This document shows, piece by piece, positions 5,200 through 5,233 of a stretch of 5,233 nt of DNA. This stretch comes from Chloroflexota bacterium (GTDB lineage Bacteria; Chloroflexota; Anaerolineae; Anaerolineales; Villigracilaceae): the NCBI GenBank assembly GCA_021796315.1, contig JAJYOH010000451.1:1-5233 (forward strand), read 5' to 3'. Below the pieces are notes generated by a model that was not told the origin of the DNA, did no database searches, and saw only the letters and a list, made by a program, of their open reading frames with translations. Made by a program: the position numbers and the translations under genes. How positions within the stretch are numbered: position 1 is the stretch's first letter; each line of letters begins with the position of its first letter.

Positions 5200-5233
5200 A
5201 TACTACTTGAAGCTTTTCTGTCTCTTTGAATTT

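Noticed and set aside
1..5233. CRISPR array, tRNA or rRNA genes
   Set aside because: No regularly spaced identical repeats, cloverleaf or rRNA-like sequence was seen; the repeated elements are the dispersed attC-like sites.

Overview
This window looks like the distal end of a chromosomal-type integron gene-cassette array that runs up to a DNA polymerase IV (dinB) gene. Every gene I accept is on the minus strand, so transcription runs from position 5233 towards position 1. Three short, GC-rich, folded elements (1040-1100, 2024-2082, 4682-4741) have the layout of integron attC sites on that strand: a 5' box ending in AAC, a G+C-rich imperfect stem with a 7-nt unpaired stretch on one side, and a 3' box starting with GTT. 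They are 59-61 bp long, related to each other, and lie after genes as cassette recombination sites should. A fourth, shorter candidate (5154-5199) and a degenerate one (3773-3816) are less certain. No integrase gene or attI site is visible; if this is an integron they would lie beyond position 5233.

Layout in the direction of transcription: 5154-5199 possible attC of a preceding cassette; 4744-5106 120-aa cytosolic helical protein, then attC 4682-4741; 3843-4658 271-aa membrane-anchored protein; 3551-3842 a gene-free, strongly palindromic stretch; then three small genes with no convincing attC between them, 3095-3550 (exported 151-aa protein), 2596-3054 (zinc-ribbon membrane protein) and 2102-2536 (144-aa anchored protein), followed by attC 2024-2082; 1180-1980 flavodoxin/2x[4Fe-4S] ferredoxin (EFR1-like), a small hairpin, and attC 1040-1100; finally dinB from 1024 off the left edge, starting 15 nt after the last attC.

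The genes do not form a recognisable pathway, as is usual for cassette arrays. The cargo is mostly small proteins of unknown function, and four of the six complete genes appear exported or membrane-bound. The ferredoxin is the only cassette with a clear biochemical class. dinB and the ferredoxin are G+C-rich, whereas the genes between 2102 and 5106 are visibly more A+T-rich, which suggests mixed origins.

The organism is a bacterium. The ferredoxin type is common in anaerobes and the DinB sequence has a flavour I associate with Desulfobacterota/Nitrospirota-like environmental bacteria, but this placement is inference with low confidence.
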